Assembly (NCBI GenBank): GCA_009692395.1
Contig: SHZG01000033.1
Coordinates: 1-14,670 of the forward strand
DNA length: 14,670 nt
Reading direction: 5' to 3'
Source of the DNA: Methylococcales bacterium
GTDB lineage: Bacteria > Pseudomonadota > Gammaproteobacteria > Methylococcales > Methylomonadaceae
Position 1 is the stretch's first letter, and every line of letters begins with the position of its first letter. The notes under the pieces are model-generated. The model ran no database searches. It was not told the DNA's origin and saw only the letters and a list, made by a program, of their open reading frames with translations. The translations under genes and the position numbers were made by a program. Positions 14,524-14,670 of this stretch are shown here, one piece after another.

Positions 14524-14670
14524 GGTAGTGGGTTAAATCTGTAATTATGAATAAATATCGCGCCCGAATTCGACCTTGTTGATAAGCAAACCGATGACGG
14601 TGTCGTGCATCAACTCTAGTTTTGAGAAGCAAATGGTCTTGCGATTGAGTCGTTTGATCCATGTCCGAAA
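14524..14670 (-). mobile_element. IS1-family insertion sequence, right part
   Basis: The element runs off the right edge. Its outer end appears to be at about 14524, where ggtagtgggttaaatctg begins; GGT-starting ends are usual for IS1 and the vapC homology stops there. The IS contains the transposase C-terminus at 14545-14670. The exact border and the target duplication cannot be fixed without the other end. Confidence 0.7.
14545..14670 (-). CDS. IS1-family transposase, C-terminal part (cut by window edge)
   Basis: Forty-one residues followed by TAA: FRTWIKRLNRKTICFSKLEL, MHDTVIGLLINKVEFGRDIY, S. The motif R-x-x-RKTICFSKS-x-x-MHD-x-VIG-x-x-IN is the conserved end of IS1 InsB-type DDE transposases, including the arginine-rich and CFS segment. 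No stop or frameshift is seen in this part, so the copy may be active, but the catalytic DDE residues lie outside the window. Confidence 0.88.
   Translation of the reverse strand, partial: FRTWIKRLNRKTICFSKLELMHDTVIGLLINKVEFGRDIYS

Overview
The window looks like chromosomal DNA of an AT-rich gammaproteobacterium. The conserved minus-strand order recA-recX-alaS is the classical gammaproteobacterial arrangement. A SufU-type SUF system, a large load of toxin-antitoxin and insertion-sequence debris, and short palindromic (REP-like) repeats suggest a filamentous sulfur bacterium of the Thiotrichales (Beggiatoa/Thioploca-like). The genus is inference from style and remembered families, not from a search. 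Every gene I support is on the minus strand, so transcription runs from high to low coordinates.

Layout, left to right: (a) 1-500, the N-terminal end of an IS4-like transposase (frameshifted, cut by the window edge) abutting a truncated phospholipase-D-like gene. (b) 594-4767, alaS, recX and recA, intact. (c) 4995-5447, sufU, separated from recA by a 228-base gap holding a 12-bp-arm palindrome. (d) 5605-6327, an uncharacterised protein resembling DD-peptidase/M15 zinc hydrolases. (e) 6375-9929, an accessory patch: a decayed copy of the 3' end of sufS, a dead brnTA toxin-antitoxin pair, intact sufS, a frameshifted DUF2721 membrane protein, and a two-gene PD-(D/E)XK plus PIN nuclease module broken by a frameshift and two stop codons. 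(f) 10027-12047, sufD and sufC. (g) 12121-13533, a TolC-like outer-membrane channel protein. (h) 13851-14362, an intact YoeB/YefM-type toxin-antitoxin pair. (i) 14445-14670, the tail of a VapC-type PIN gene cut by an IS1-family element that runs off the window.

Functionally, sufC, sufD, sufS and sufU together give the ATPase, the scaffold partner, the cysteine desulfurase and the sulfur-acceptor/scaffold of iron-sulfur cluster assembly. sufB, normally beside sufC, is not in the window, and a TolC-like gene stands in its usual place. The suf genes seem once to have been contiguous and then opened by accessory modules between sufD and sufS and again at the sufS 3' end, where a diverged second copy of the gene end is left behind.

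Housekeeping genes (alaS, recX, recA, sufU, sufS, sufD, sufC) read without any disruption. Most accessory genes carry nonsense mutations or one-base changes in short homopolymers; the exceptions are the M15-like gene, the TolC-like gene and the YoeB/YefM pair. The most interesting material is the nuclease pair and the history of the suf locus. I do not see convincing evidence of a complete, functional new system.
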